A stretch of DNA of 64,000 bases from Laguncularia racemosa (lineage: Eukaryota > Streptophyta > Magnoliopsida > Myrtales > Combretaceae), in NCBI GenBank assembly GCA_037954665.1, contig JBBMOL010000369.1, forward strand, positions 248,001-312,000, written 5' to 3'. Under the pieces are notes generated by a model. It was not told where the DNA came from, made no database searches, and worked only from the letters and a program-made list of their open reading frames with translations. The position numbers and the translations under genes are program-made. Of the stretch, positions 10,930 through 22,170 are shown piece by piece (the stretch's first letter is position 1; every line of letters begins with the position of its first letter).

Positions 10930-12170
10930 ACACAAGACCTTTCCCCAAGAGAGTAAATACCTGAAATGGCTAGCAAGAATGACCAAAGAACATTTAGAAG
11001 GTTAGCAAGCCATTTCTTATTAAGTGGGTCTATACTTTACAAAAGATCATCTGATACCACCTTGTTGAGATGTGTGGACAAAAATGAAGCATGTGAACTG
11101 ATGAAAGAGGTACATGAAGGAGTATGTGGACCTCATATAAAATGGCTACATGTTAGCTCGAAAAATCATGAGGTTGGGATACTATTGATTAACCATGAAA
11201 TCAGATTGCAAAAATATGTCAAGCACTGTCATTTTGTGTCAAGTATACGCGAACCAGATGAATGCTCCGCCTAATGAGCTACATTTGTTGTCAGCACCAT
11301 GGCCTTTCTCCATGTAGGGAATCGACATAATTGGCCCCAATCACTCCGACAACATCCAATGGCCACAAGTTTATACTAGTAGCGATTGATTACTTCACCA
11401 AATGGATAGAAGCTTCGTCATATGCCAATGTCACCAAAGGGGGTAATAGTCCGCTTCTTGAAAAGGGAATAATAGCCCGATATGGAGTTCCTGAGTCCTC
11501 AATCACTGACAATGGTACCAATCTTAGCAAAAAATCGATGACGGGTTTTATGTCAACAATTCTGCATAAACCATAGAAATTCAACTCCCTACCGCCCTCA
11601 AATGAATGGGGCAGTAGAAGCAGCTAACAAGAATATAAAAAAGATCATCGGAAAAAAGGGCACCACTTACAAAGATTTGGGACGAAATGTTACTTTTTGC
11701 TCTCATGGCTTTTAGGACTTCAATAAAAACATTACTGGAGTTACCTTATATTCATTGGTATATGGGACTAAAGTAGTGCTACCAGTTGAAGTCGAAATAC
11801 CATCATTCAGAATCTTGTCAGAAACTCAGCTAACCAAATCAGATTGGGTAAAGAAGAGGCTTGATCAGCTGAATCTAAATTTATGAAAAAAGACTTACCA
11901 CACTATGTCATGGCCCGTGTTACCCAAAAAAGGATGGCCTGAGCATTTAACAAGAAAATGAAGTCCCGATTTTCAAAGAAGGGGATTTGGTGCTAAGGAA
12001 GGTTCTCTCGAATGCCCAAGACTCCAGAAGGAAATTTACCCCAAACTATGAAGGCCCTTATGTGGTGAAAAAGGTTCTGTCAGGAGGTGCTTTGATACTG
12101 ACTCAATGGATGGTCCGAAATTGAGAGACCCCATTAACACAGATGCTGTAAAGATGTACTATCCTTAGGC
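10930..12170 (+). pseudogene. Ogre integrase, broken
   Basis: Catalytic core blocks: GIDIIGPI at about 11320 (first Asp), AIDYFTKWIEASSYANVTKG (11381-11440), IARYGVPESSITDNGTN (11473-11522, second Asp), and NGAVEAANKNIKKI in a different frame near 11605-11645 (Glu). A C-terminal segment near 11990-12090 reads KKGDLVLRKVL...YEGPYVVKKVLSGGAL, the GPY module. Multiple stops and shifts. It would insert Ogre cDNA into the genome. Confidence 0.85.
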
Positions 12171-12639
12171 AAGGGAATTGAAAATTTGCCAATGTTTATG
12201 AAAGCCAATGTTCGATACAATTTTCGTTGAGTCGATTTTTTACTTTTTACAAGCAAAGTTAATGTCCCTGAATGGTCAATAATCCAATCAATTCTCATCG
12301 CAACAAATATTCCTAAACACTTACCCATCACTTCACCAATAGATGATAAACACTAAAATAATAATGAATCTCGATAAATTTTGTAATATAATTCTATTTA
12401 TTCTTGAGCATTGAAACTTAGCGCATTGGGAGGATAACACTACCGGCAAAAGAGCCATGTGCACAAGAAAGGAAGCACATCAAGATTTTCAACCCCGTGA
12501 AGCAGAAGCAAACCAGCATGAGGTTCGGTTGTTTGGTTTGCCATCCACGATAAATTGGCAAGCATATTAAATGAATAACTATCATCATATCTGAAAAGCA
12601 TCACATCATTTAGCTCAATTAGTAGAAAGCACATTCAAA
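12171..12639 (+). other. Ogre 3' untranslated region
   Basis: No ORF of note and no recognised motif until the minisatellite begins at about 12640. Confidence 0.5.
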
Positions 12640-13183
12640 AGCATAAGATGAGTCAGCCCACAGTGGGGCACTTGTCTAAACATCCCCTCTAATAAGGTAT
12701 CAGCCAAAAAGGGGCACTTCCCTAGATCTCCTCTCTTAAGGTCAGCCCTAGGGTTACCTTTTTGAGATATTTTTATTTAAAAGTTAGTCAGCCCAAGAGG
12801 GGCACTTTCCCAAATATTCTCTCTTAAGGTCAGCCCATAGGGGCACCTTTTTGAGACATTTTTTATCATAGGTTAGTCAGCCCAAGCGGGGCACTTTCCT
12901 AAATATCCTCTTTTTAAGGTTAGCCCCTAGAGCACTTTTTGAGATATTTTTATCATAGGTTAGTCAACCCAAAAGGGGCACTTTCCTAAATATCCTCTCT
13001 TAAGGTCAGCCATAGGGGCACCTATTTGAGATAATTTTTATCATAGGTTAGTCAGCCCAAGAGGGGCACTTTCCTAAATTCCTCTTTAAGATCCCCTGGG
13101 GGCCCTTTTTTTTTTGGATATTTTTATCAAAAGTTAGGGGGCCCAAGAGGGGATTTTCCCAAAATATCTTGTTCAAGGTTAGT
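12640..13183 (+). repeat. Minisatellite, about 88-bp unit (left half, before Athila E)
   Basis: Units carry GTTAGTCAGCCCAAGAGG, GGCACTTTCC, AAGGTCAGCCCATAGGGG and GAGACATTTTT. GTCAGCCC starts recur at 12787, 12876, 12963 and 13051, giving periods of 87-89 bp. The last units (13085-13160) are distorted by homopolymer runs. The array continues after Athila E at 45585, where the unit is 119 bp. A 3' untranslated minisatellite is typical of Ogre/Tat. Confidence 0.92.
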
Positions 13184-14471
13184 TGTAAAGGGCGAAACAC
13201 TTTTAATTTAGTGTTTCAAGTCTTTTTTTTTGCAAATGATGGAAATCATTTAAAATTTGGTACTTAATAGATAATTTGTACGCTTTTTCAGGTTTTTATG
13301 GAACCTATCCGAAAAAATCAATTGGATTCTTTTCAAGAAAAAAAATGGAAAAGCCAAGCTTTTTGCCCATCACCCTCCAACAGGGCGTATGGAATCCATA
13401 CGGGGCCGTATCAACCCAAACCACCCCCTTTCCAAAATGTACGAAGGCACTAGCCCCTTCCATACGGGCGTTGGAAAATCAGCGAGACTTAGATTTTCCT
13501 AATATTTCCCCCTTTTCTTTTTCTTTTTTGAAATGTTATATATTATTTAAGGGGAGAGAGAAAGGGGAAGTGAGGGGTTTGAATTTAACACAACCTTACT
13601 TTTCTCTTTTGGGAAAACAACTCAAAAAGTCATTGTCTCCCCAAAGCATTCAAGATTGAACTTCCGGGGGGTATCATGAACTCTAGTGCTTCCTTCAATT
13701 TAATTACATTTTCTTTCAGGGAGGAGTAATCTAGGTCTAGATTTTTTTGAAACCCATTCTTGTCATGTGATGAAGGATTGATCTTAATGAGACATTTTGT
13801 GTTCTTTTGTTTCATTATTGCTTGATGTGTATCTTGATTTATATTTCCGGGTATGAATCTATGTTTGATTTCATTCAAGTTGATTGAGAAATTGCTTGAT
13901 GATTGTCTAAGGGTAATGAATGAGATTTGATCGTGATTCTAGAGATAGGAAGCGAAAATCTTTTGTTTCCCAAAACCCCGAACGGTGAGGAATCAAGTGC
14001 TTCATGCAATTCTAGGTTGCTTTTTGGTTGAGAAGAGATTCTAAGGTTTAAACCTAAGATTAGAAAAGTAATAGTTTTGAGGAACTTTTTGTTTGCTAAT
14101 GAAAATCCACTTTTAAGAATGGATTTTTGACTTTGTTTTAATGATTCGCATGGATGAGTGGGATTAGAGAGAGGTCTGGGTTTGCTTAGTTGTTGATTCG
14201 AACTCTTTGTTTTGTTAAGTTCCTTTTTTTCTTTAGTTTAGTACATTTTTTAATTAGTCTCTTTAGTTAGTTCATTGAATCATTTACTCGCCTTGATCGG
14301 TTGGATAATAGGAACGGAGTAAATATTAGTAATTGGTGAACTTTAATCTTCCTTGGAATGACCCTGATTTCGAACACTATATTACGCTACGATAGGTGCG
14401 CTTGCCTATTGCATCGTAGTTGGAAGCAAGGAACAAGTTTATAAATTTTAAGCTACGATCCGCAATGATCA
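13184..14471 (+). mobile_element. Athila E 5' LTR
   Basis: Aligns end to end with the 3' LTR (44249-45584) but is about 48 bp shorter because of many small deletions and homopolymer changes, concentrated in 13184-14150. It ends CAATGATCA just before the primer site. A TATA-like stretch lies near 13536-13550; the U5 motif AGGTGCGCTTGCCT is at 14394-14407. Palindromes CATACG/CGTATG near 13375-13470 are partly destroyed. Confidence 0.9.
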
Positions 14472-14477
14472 AGTTTT

Positions 14478-14495
14478 TAGCGCCGTTGCCGGGGA
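14478..14495 (+). promoter_or_regulatory. Athila E primer-binding site (tRNA-Asp)
   Basis: TAGCGCCGTTGCCGGGGA, one change (TGG to TAG) from a perfect complement of the tRNA-Asp 3' end as seen intact in D (32263-32280). It lies 6 nt after the LTR. Confidence 0.9.
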
Positions 14496-14602
14496 AGTAT
14501 TAAGGATTTCACCTTTATTAAAGAACACTTCTTACTTATTAATTCAGCCATTTTTTTTTATTTGTTTCATTGATATTCCTTTGGTTAATTGAATAGTGAT
14601 CT

Positions 14603-15835
14603 ATGATTTCTAATCTCTTGACAGTGCATGACAGAGGCCATTCCAAGGAAATTGTTAACTTCAATCCAGAACCTGAAAGAGTTATTCGAAGATACAACAA
14701 GAAAGGAAAGTTTAAGGCAGAAGCTTCATCAACAATTCTAAGTGAAGACTCACCAAAAGGAGAGGGTGGAGAATGTACCAGAAGTTTATCCGATTGAAAA
14801 ACCCTTTGCCCCCTCATCAGATAGTTCAAAACAAGGGGAAAAGTGAATGGTCTTCCAAGAAACAATTTGGATTATTCTCGACCAAATCTTCAAGGTATAA
14901 CTTCTAGTATTGTCAGACCCCGGGTTTCAGGCCACCCAAATTTTGGATAAAGCCAAGTATGATCAAGATGGTTCAAGAAAAAGCCCAGTTTGAAGGATTA
15001 CAGGATGAAGAACCCACAACACATGTTCGACTCTTCTTAGAGTTGTGCGACACTTTCAAGTTTAATGGGGTTAGCGAAGATGCAAAAAGGCTTAGACTTT
15101 TCCCATTTTCCTTAAGGGGAAAGTAGGCAATGGTTGGGGAACTTACCTAATGAGTCCATCACTACATGGGATGATTTATTAACGAGATTCATGGACAGTT
15201 TCTTTCCCCCCTCAAAAGACTGCCAAACTCAGAGCAGAGATACAAGGTTCTATCAGAAGGATCAGAAACTCTCTTTTGAGGCATGTGAGAGATTCAAGGA
15301 ATCATTGAGAAAATGTCACATCATGGGATTCCCGAATGGTGGCAAGTTTAGTTATTTTACAATGGGCTGAATTATCAGACAAAACAAACGATTAATGCAG
15401 CTGCTGGTGGGACTCTCAAAAAATCAAACCCCCAGAGGAAAGCCTACGTCTTTTTGAAGACATGGCTGAAGACGATTATGAGAGCTCAAGTGGTCGAATT
15501 AGAGAAAAAAGGACTCCTGGTGTTATGGAGATGGATGTAGCCTCTACTATACTTGCCAAGGTTGATGCGGGTTTTTCAAGACAAGTCAATCAAATGTCTA
15601 CTTCGTCTCAACAAGCAGCAACTGTAGAGCCTTACTTTGATGAGGGAACCCGGCACTACCTATGTTGATTATATGGGAAGTTCATCTCGTCCTCAAAACA
15701 ACCCATATAGCAACACTTATAATCCAGGTTGGAGGAATCACCCAAACGTTTCGTGGAGCAACAACAACAACATACAAAGGAACAACCCTAATCCCCCTCT
15801 AGGCTTTCAAAGACTACCTGGCTAATCATCTAAGT
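14603..15835 (+). pseudogene. Athila E gag, heavily frameshifted
   Basis: Fragments in order: the N-terminal motif NFNPEPERVIRR (14660-14695), which matches similar motifs at the start of gag in B, D and G; the capsid helix block SITTWDDLLTRFMDSFFPP (15158-15214); ESLRLFEDMAE (about 15440); and the C-terminal NPYSNTYNPGWRNHPNVSW (15700-15757). No frame stays open for more than about 240 nt. No zinc knuckle could be read. Gag would form the particle and package RNA. Confidence 0.85.
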
Positions 15836-16199
15836 CGTCGGTTGGGAGATGCTGACTAAGTGTAAAGGATTCTGAAGAAAGAGATAGTCCATCCACCAGA
15901 TGTTGAAAAATCAAGAAACCATCTTAAGAATCATGATGCATCTATTTACAACCTGGAGACACAAGTCGGGTAAATGGCCAAACTTCTATCAGAAAAGGGC
16001 CCCAGGGCTCAATCCCAGGAAATACAGAACCAAACCCCAAAGAATATGTTAAAGGGAGTAACTTTGAGGAGTGGTAAGGAGCTACAGTCTAAAGTTAAGC
16101 AAGAAGAGTATGGGTAATTGAATCGACCAAGGAGCCAGCTACCATCAAGAACAAGGGTAAAAGCTAGATGAGCGAGATTCCACATCAATGCCGTCCCAG

Positions 16200-16900
16200 A
16201 ATACAGGCCCACCATTCCCTATCCAGCCAGATTAAAGAAAGATACGACTGATGAATAGTATGGGAGATTCTTGGAAGTATTTAAACAGTTACATATCAAC
16301 CTTCCCTTGGTTGAGGTATTGACTCAAATGCCAAAATATGCAAAATTTTTAAAGGAATTGTTGTCAAACAAGAGGAAATTGGAAGAGTTTTCTACCGTAA
16401 CTTTGGGAGGAGAGTGTTCAACTGTGATCCAAAATAAATACCTAGGAAGCTCAAAGATCCTGGGAGTTTTAAAATTTCCCCTGTCTTATTGGGAATTTAT
16501 CAGAGGAAAAAGCATTGGCAGATTTGGGAGCAAGCATCAACCTTATGCCTTACCAATTATTTAAAAAGCTGGGATTTGGGGAACCCAAGCCAACAAGAAT
16601 GAGCTTGCAATTGGTCGACCGATCGGTAAAATTCCCAAGGGGGGTAGTGGAAGATGTGCTAGTAAAAGTCCAAGACTTCATTTTTCCAGCAGACTTCGTC
16701 ATCCTTGATATGGAAGCTGATGTAGAGATCCTCTCATTTTGGGAAGACCATTTCTGGCTACGACAAGAGCTGTGATAGACGTAGGAGATGGGAAGTTGGT
16801 CTTGCGAGTGGGGAATGAAGAGGTCATAGTAAAGATGCCAGATGTTCTAAAACAAAGTATGCATTATGATGATACATGTTTTGCCGTGGATTACCTTGAT
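16200..16900 (+). pseudogene. Athila E protease, frameshifted
   Basis: VFKQLHINLPLVEVLTQMPKYAKFLKELL (16274-16360) leads in; the active site ADLGASINLMP is at 16517-16550 and GRPFLATTRAVIDVGDGKLVL at 16742-16805. Frame changes occur near 16490 and 16735. The D-L-G-A active site instead of D-S/T-G is shared by A, B, C' and D, so it is a lineage trait and not damage. Confidence 0.88.
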
Positions 16901-18160
16901 GTGACGGTGTCTGATGCAATGGGAGAGTTGTTGGCTGATGATGAAGTGGAGTTTTGCTTAATGAGTGGGGGAGAAGAAGAATTCGAAAGTGAGGTATTGA
17001 GATCAGCTGTAAAGCAGCTTAATGACCATGCCGAATTAAAAAAGGATAGAGGCTTTGAGGATATAAGCCGTTCCAACATCTACAAGTCTAAGCCATCTAC
17101 AGAGGAGCCCCCTGAATTGGAGCTCAAACAACTACCAAGTTATCTTCAATATGCATTCTTGGAAGAGGGTTCTAAACTTCCAGTCATCATATCTTCGAAT
17201 CTCGACAAGGATCAGAAGGAGAAGCTCTTACTTGTTCTTGGTGAACATAAGAAAGCTATTGCCTGGAAGATGGCTGATATAAAGGGCATTAGTCCCTCAT
17301 TTTGTACCCATAAAATCCTGTTGAAAGATGATGTTAAGCCTGTGATCCAACCCCAATGTAGGCTGAACCCAAACATGAGGGACATGGTAAAAAAGGAAGT
17401 AGTAAAACTACTTGATGCGGGGATGATCTACCCAATCTTTGATAGCCCATGGGTAAGTCCTATACAAGTCGTTCCTAAGAAGGGTGGTATGATCGTCGTG
17501 CCAAATGAAAAAAATGAGCTTATTCCTATGAGAACGGTCACTGGTTGGAGAGTATGCATTGATTATCGCAAACTCAATGAGGCCACTAGAAAAGATCACT
17601 TCCCTCTTCTTTCATTAATCAAATGTTGGAGAGGCTGGCTGGGCACGCTTACTATTGTTTCCTGGATGGAATGTCCGGGTATTTTCAAATCCCCATTGCA
17701 CGGAAGACCAGGAGAAGACAACGTTTACTTGTCCATTTGGGACCTTTGCTTATCGACGAATGCCTTTCGGACTGTGCAATGCACCAGCTACCTTTCAGAG
17801 ATGCATGTTGGCCATCTTTGAAGACATGATTGAAGATAGTATAGAGGTATACATGGATGATTTTTCAGTTTATGGGAACTCCTTTGATGAATGCCATGAT
17901 CATTTGAAGCTAGTCTTGCAAAGATGCGAGGACACTAATCTGGTGTTGAACTGGGAGAAGTGTCATTTTATGACACAAGAAGGGATTGTGCTAGGCCATA
18001 AAATATCCAAGAAGGGAATTGAAGTAGATGAGGCAAAGGTGGAAGCAATATCCAAACTTCCTCCACCATCTTTAATAAAGGCAATAAGAAGCTTCCTAGG
18101 CCATGCCGGTTTTTATCGTCGATTTATCAATGATTTTTCAAGGATTGCAAGGCGATGACG
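16901..18160 (+). pseudogene. Athila E reverse transcriptase, frameshifted
   Basis: After an acidic linker, ELELKQLPSYLQYAFL (17116-17163) and DIKGISPSFCTHKILL open RT. DSPWVSPIQVVPKKGGM (17440-17490) and WRVCIDYRKLNEATRKDHFPL (17548-17610) follow. Frames change near 17612 and 17700; then FAYRRMPFGLCNAPATFQRC (about 17749-17808) and the catalytic EVYMDDFSVYG (17845-17878). KGIEVDEAKVEAISKLP and FLGHAGFYRRFINDFS (to 18140) close the domain. This is the polymerase of E; it is inactive as read because of the shifts. Confidence 0.92.
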
Positions 18161-18720
18161 AAGCTCTTGGAAAGGGATGCCCCCTTTGAATTCACTCAAG
18201 GATGCCATGGTGCCTTCAACCTTCTTAAGGAAAAACTTACTCATGCTACTATTATGGTCACACCGGATTGGAGTCTTCCTTCGAGTTGATGTGTGATGCA
18301 AGTGATCTAGCTGTTGGGGCTGTGCTAGGACAACGCAAGGATAAATATTTCCAACCCATCCATTATGCAAGCAAGACATTGAATTCCGCACAAGAGAACT
18401 ATACAACAACTGAAAAGGAATTATTGGCGGTTGTCTTTGCTTTTGCTAAATTCCGCTCCTATCTCATTTTATCCAAGGTCGTAGTATATATGGACCATTC
18501 AGCTTTGAAGTATTTGTTGACAAAGCAAGACGCCAAACCACGTCTTATAAGATGGATCCTACTCCTCCAAGAATTCGACCTTGAGATTAAAGACAAGAAG
18601 GGTTCCGAAAACTTAGCAGCTGATCATCTGTCAAGGTTGGAAAATCCACACTTACAAAAGTTCAATGATTCAGACATCACTGATGAGTTTCCAGAGGAGA
18701 GATTGTTTGTGGTGTGCTCT
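18161..18720 (+). pseudogene. Athila E RNase H
   Basis: A shift near 18160-18270 separates it from RT, then ORF 18268-18963 reads ELMCDASDLAVGAVLGQRKD (first Asp), YTTTEKELLAVVFAFAKFRSY (Glu), VVVYMDHSALKYL (Asp) and AADHLSRL (last Asp). All four acidic positions are present. It degrades the RNA of RNA:DNA hybrids during reverse transcription. Confidence 0.92.
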
Positions 18721-20026
18721 TTGGAAGAATCTAGCACACCATGGTTCGCTAACATCGCCAATTATTTAGTGGCTAGGGTTCTCCCCAAGGACTTGAATTA
18801 TCATCAAAAGAAGAAGTTCTTTGTTGATTTGAAACACTACTTTTGGGAAGATCCATACTTGTTTCAGGTTTTTGCCGATCAATTAATCAAGAGGTGTGTC
18901 TCTCGGAAGAAGGATGGAAGATTCTTTTCCACTGTCATTCTGGACGACCGTAGGTCATCATAATGCCAACCGGACTGCCCACAAAGTTTTGGAGTCGGGT
19001 TTTATTGGCCTTCATTGTTTAAAGATGCTCAAAGCTATGTAGCGCAATGTGACAGCTGTCAAAGGGCTGGAAATATGTCAAGAAGAGTTGAAATCCCCTA
19101 ACAATACATCCTTGAGTGTAAAGTGTTTGACGTATGGGGTATTGACTTCATGGGACCTTTTCCCCCTCTTTTGGCAACAAGTACATATTGGTTGCTGTGG
19201 ATTATGTGAGCAAATGGGTGGAAGCGCAAGCTTTGACAACAAATGACTCTTGGGTGGTGGTAAAGTTCCTTAAAAAGCTTTTCTGTAGGTTTGGGTCCCC
19301 ACAAGCCCTTATTAGTGACAGAGGCACTCACTTCTGTAATACTCAAATTGAGAAGGTGCTGAAAAGATATGGGGTCACTCATAGACTTGCCACCCCATAT
19401 CACCCCAAACTAGTGGACAAGTGGAGGTTTCGAACAGAGAATTAAAGCGCATCCTAGAGAAAACTGTTGCACACCATAGGCGGGACTGGGCTGAAAGATT
19501 GGATGAGGCCTTGTGGGCCTACAGAACCGCCTACAAAACACCGCTGGGATCTACTGCTTATCGGCTTGTGTATGGTAAGGCATGCCACCTCCCCATCGGA
19601 ATCAAGCACAAAGCCTATTGGGCTATTAAGTCAGTCAATTTGGATCTTGAGAAGGCCGGAATACAAAGACAAATGCAACTCAATGAGTTGGATGAGTGGA
19701 GACTCATGGCCTATGAGAATTCCTTCACCTATAAAGAAAGAGCAAAGAGGTATCATGATTTTAGAATACAACACCCAAAATGTTTCAAGGAGGGTGACTT
19801 TGTTCTACTCTTTAACTCAAGATTGAAGCTGTTTCCAGGCAAGCTGAAGTCCAGATGGTCGGGCCCTTTTAGGGTTAGGAAAGTCTTCCCCTATGGCGTG
19901 GTTGAGATTGAACACCCCGACAAAGGCATCTTCAAGGTAAATGGCGAAAGGCTTAAATTATACCATGGTGAACAAGAGGTTTTTAGAGAAAGAGAAGAGT
20001 TTACTCTCTTTCCCCCATCCACTTGA
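18721..20026 (+). pseudogene. Athila E integrase, frameshifted
   Basis: Zinc-binding part: CHSGRP and GHHN near 18932-18965, and CDSCQRAGNMSRR at about 19047-19090, in shifted frames. Core: GIDFMGPF (about 19140), VDYVSKWVEAQALTTND (19191-19245), LISDRGTHFCNTQ (19308-19345), and VEVSNRELKRILEK from 19421, giving D, D, E. Long final ORF 19421-20026 holds the rest of the core and a GPY/F module, SRLKLFPGKLKSRWSGPF (about 19820-19875). Ends TGA 20024-20026. Confidence 0.9.
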
Positions 20027-20050
20027 AGTGATTTCAAGACGTCCAGCTAA

Positions 20051-20091
20051 CGACTTTAAACAAAGCGTCTTTTGGAAGGCTATCGAAGCCT
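20051..20091 (+). ncRNA. Conserved post-pol hairpin, E version
   Basis: CGACTTTAAACAAAGCG followed by a stem AGGCT-ATCGA-AGCCT (20077-20091). It aligns with the TAAAxAAxGCGCTT plus TGGG-AGGCAA-CCCA hairpins just after the last gag-pol codon in B, C', D and G. Not known to me as a described RNA; the type is provisional. Confidence 0.45.
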
Positions 20092-20334
20092 ATCTCTTTC
20101 TTTTCTTTTTCTTGTGCATGTATATATTTAGTTTTTCTTTCCTCCTTAATGCTTTTTGATTGTATAGAAGCCGCGTTTTGGATTTTCTACAACTTTCTAA
20201 AGTAGAGAACTTTGAGGATTTTGATTGCAAAGGGCAGGTTGATCCATAAGGAGCTTGGGAGGTGCACCTCAGGTTGAGGAATTCACCAATTTTCATTTCA
20301 AAGGTAAGTACAAGACCAAAAAAAATTTGCTGAT

Positions 20335-20381
20335 ACGCCCATACACCCCTTCCATACGAGGCCATATGGACACAGGCCGGC
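20335..20381 (+). promoter_or_regulatory. E internal palindrome block, left piece
   Basis: Contains ACGCCCATACACCCCTTCC and ATACGAGGCCATAT, degenerate relatives of the CATACG-GGG-CGTATG palindromes in the E LTR. B inserted at its right edge; it continues at 40381. Confidence 0.6.
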
Positions 20382-20569
20382 TGATAGAGCCATTTTATAC
20401 TCAATCTTTATAGTATAAATTGTGTTAAATTATTATTGATTTTATAGAAATCATAAGGAAATGGTACTTTAATTCTATCATCGTGATAAATCAGGTTAAA
20501 TGGAGTCAAGGATGCCAATTCAAGTAAATTAGAGAAGTCATCTACAACTTGGTTCAAAGACAAGGATTT

Positions 20570-21070
20570 ACACCGCCGGAGGGAAGTACATGGGCGTGTA
20601 ATTGAAGTATACGGCCGTGTACTTGGTTTTGAATCAATAGGAAGATACACGGTTGAAGTACACGGCCGTGTATCGGAAGCACGGTTTGAGGCACGGCCAT
20701 GGCGCAAACCGTGCTACACACTGGACCAGAAGGCGGAAATGAGGACTTTGAATAGAGAGAGACACGGCTTAGGGCACGACCGTGGTGGAAGCCGTGGGAG
20801 AAACCGTGCTTGGAACCGTGGTGGAAGCTAGACGTGCCAAGGAGAAGAAAGTGTGGAACATCAACCAAATGAAGGCACGGCTTGAAATCTAGCCGTGGGT
20901 GTAACCATGGTACACACTGGACACGGATGAAGACTTGAAGATTATTCACAGATGAAGGCACGGCTTGAAATCTGGCCGTGTGTGTAACCGTGGTTCACAC
21001 TGGGCACGGATGAAGACTTGAAGAATATGCACAGAGGATGGCACGGCTTAACCGACGGCCGTGTGTTGGG
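20570..21070 (+). repeat. Palindrome array in U3 of B
   Basis: Perfect CACGGCCGTG at 20661-20670, plus 22-bp palindromic units of the form CACGGCTTG...CTRGCCGTG at 20876-20897 and 20959-20980, and many single CACGG/CCGTG half-sites. The same 22-bp unit occurs in the LTR of D (25573-25594). Confidence 0.85.
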
Positions 21071-21172
21071 GCGTGCCAGGCAGACGAATCTTCACTTCTC
21101 GAAATCTACTTGGAAAAGGAAAGATATTTTCGTATCTTGCTAGCAAAAGATCACATGCCATCTCCCTAACAA

Positions 21173-21180
21173 TATAAATA
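21173..21180 (+). promoter_or_regulatory. TATA box of B 5' LTR
   Basis: TATAAATA about 100 bp downstream of the palindrome array; identical context at 33921-33928 (C') and 39433-39440 (3' LTR). Confidence 0.8.
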
Positions 21181-22124
21181 GAACCAACCCTAGAGGGTTA
21201 GGACAACTTTGAGACTTTGGAATCTTGGATCACCTTGGAGACAAGAAGGAAACACGGAGGCAGAGCAGGCAGCCGGAAACAGAGGCTTGTTATGTTTTTA
21301 TTTTTATTTTTCGTTTTATTGATGAACATGAGTAGCTAAGCTACTTTTCTAGCCAAAGGGTCATAGATGTTTAATTCTCCACGAATTGTGAGGTCTAATT
21401 GACTTGTATTTATTCTATTCTTTGCTTTCGGGTATTCATATATCTTCTGATCGTTTTGTCATTATTATCTTTGTTGATTGGTATGAATAGAGCTCTTCTA
21501 CTCAATTAGCAAGTTAATATATTGTCAACTAGCACGTCAAATCCGTAATTGTTTGATTGTTCTAGTCTTAGTGACGCAATAACATGTTTGGTTATAAAAG
21601 AGATGATCGAATTCATGTTATGGAGGTGTGTGATCATGTTTAAATAGGTTATCTTATAATCTACTGGCATGAATTGGTGGTCTCTCTAGATCTTAATGCT
21701 ATTGATAGATTAAATCCTAAGCGCTTGTCTAGGGTTGTTTAATCAATAAGAGAAATAATTCAAAGCGCTTGTCTGAGGTTATCGAGGAAGCAAGGAGAGA
21801 TAGGTTGTTAGAGCTTGTTAATAACCATAACCAGTTTATTTAGGAACAAGAATAGAGAACATTTGCATCGATGATCAATTCCTTGAATTAGACTATCTTG
21901 ATTCCTTTGGCTAGGCTTTTTATCATATACAACTTTCTTATCTTGTTTTAACTTTATTCGATTCACAAACCAAACCCCCCATTTTCCTTTTCCTTTAATT
22001 CTCCTTGAATAGAAATAAGTTTAACCAATCTCTGTGGATTCGACCCTACTCACCACTATATGCAAATCATATAATTATCTAGGAGTAGGTTTTATTTTTG
22101 TTGGATTCGACACCCATCAAATTT

Positions 22125-22142
22125 TGGCACCGTTGCCGGGGA
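22125..22142 (+). promoter_or_regulatory. Element B primer-binding site (tRNA-Asp)
   Basis: TGGCACCGTTGCCGGGGA, one transition from the perfect tRNA-Asp complement, 5 nt after the LTR. Confidence 0.92.
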
Positions 22143-22170
22143 TTGGTGTCAAATTTATATCTATTCTTGT

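Larger units (their letters stand above)
20382..22119 (+). mobile_element. Element B 5' LTR (1738 bp)
   Basis: Starts TGATAGAGCC and ends ACACCCATCA (TGAT...ATCA). U3 holds a palindrome array (20570-21070), TATAAATA is at 21173-21180, and the U5 block CTGTGGATTCGACCCT (about 22032-22047) precedes the end. Differences from the 3' LTR are mostly transitions. Confidence 0.95.

Noticed and set aside
20408..20961. Minus-strand ORFs of 99 and 135 codons in the B LTR, repeated at 38668-39221
   Set aside because: They arise because the palindromic CACGG/CCGTG repeats lack stops in one frame; they are rich in Pro, His, Ser and Arg and lie wholly in U3. Repetition only reflects LTR identity.
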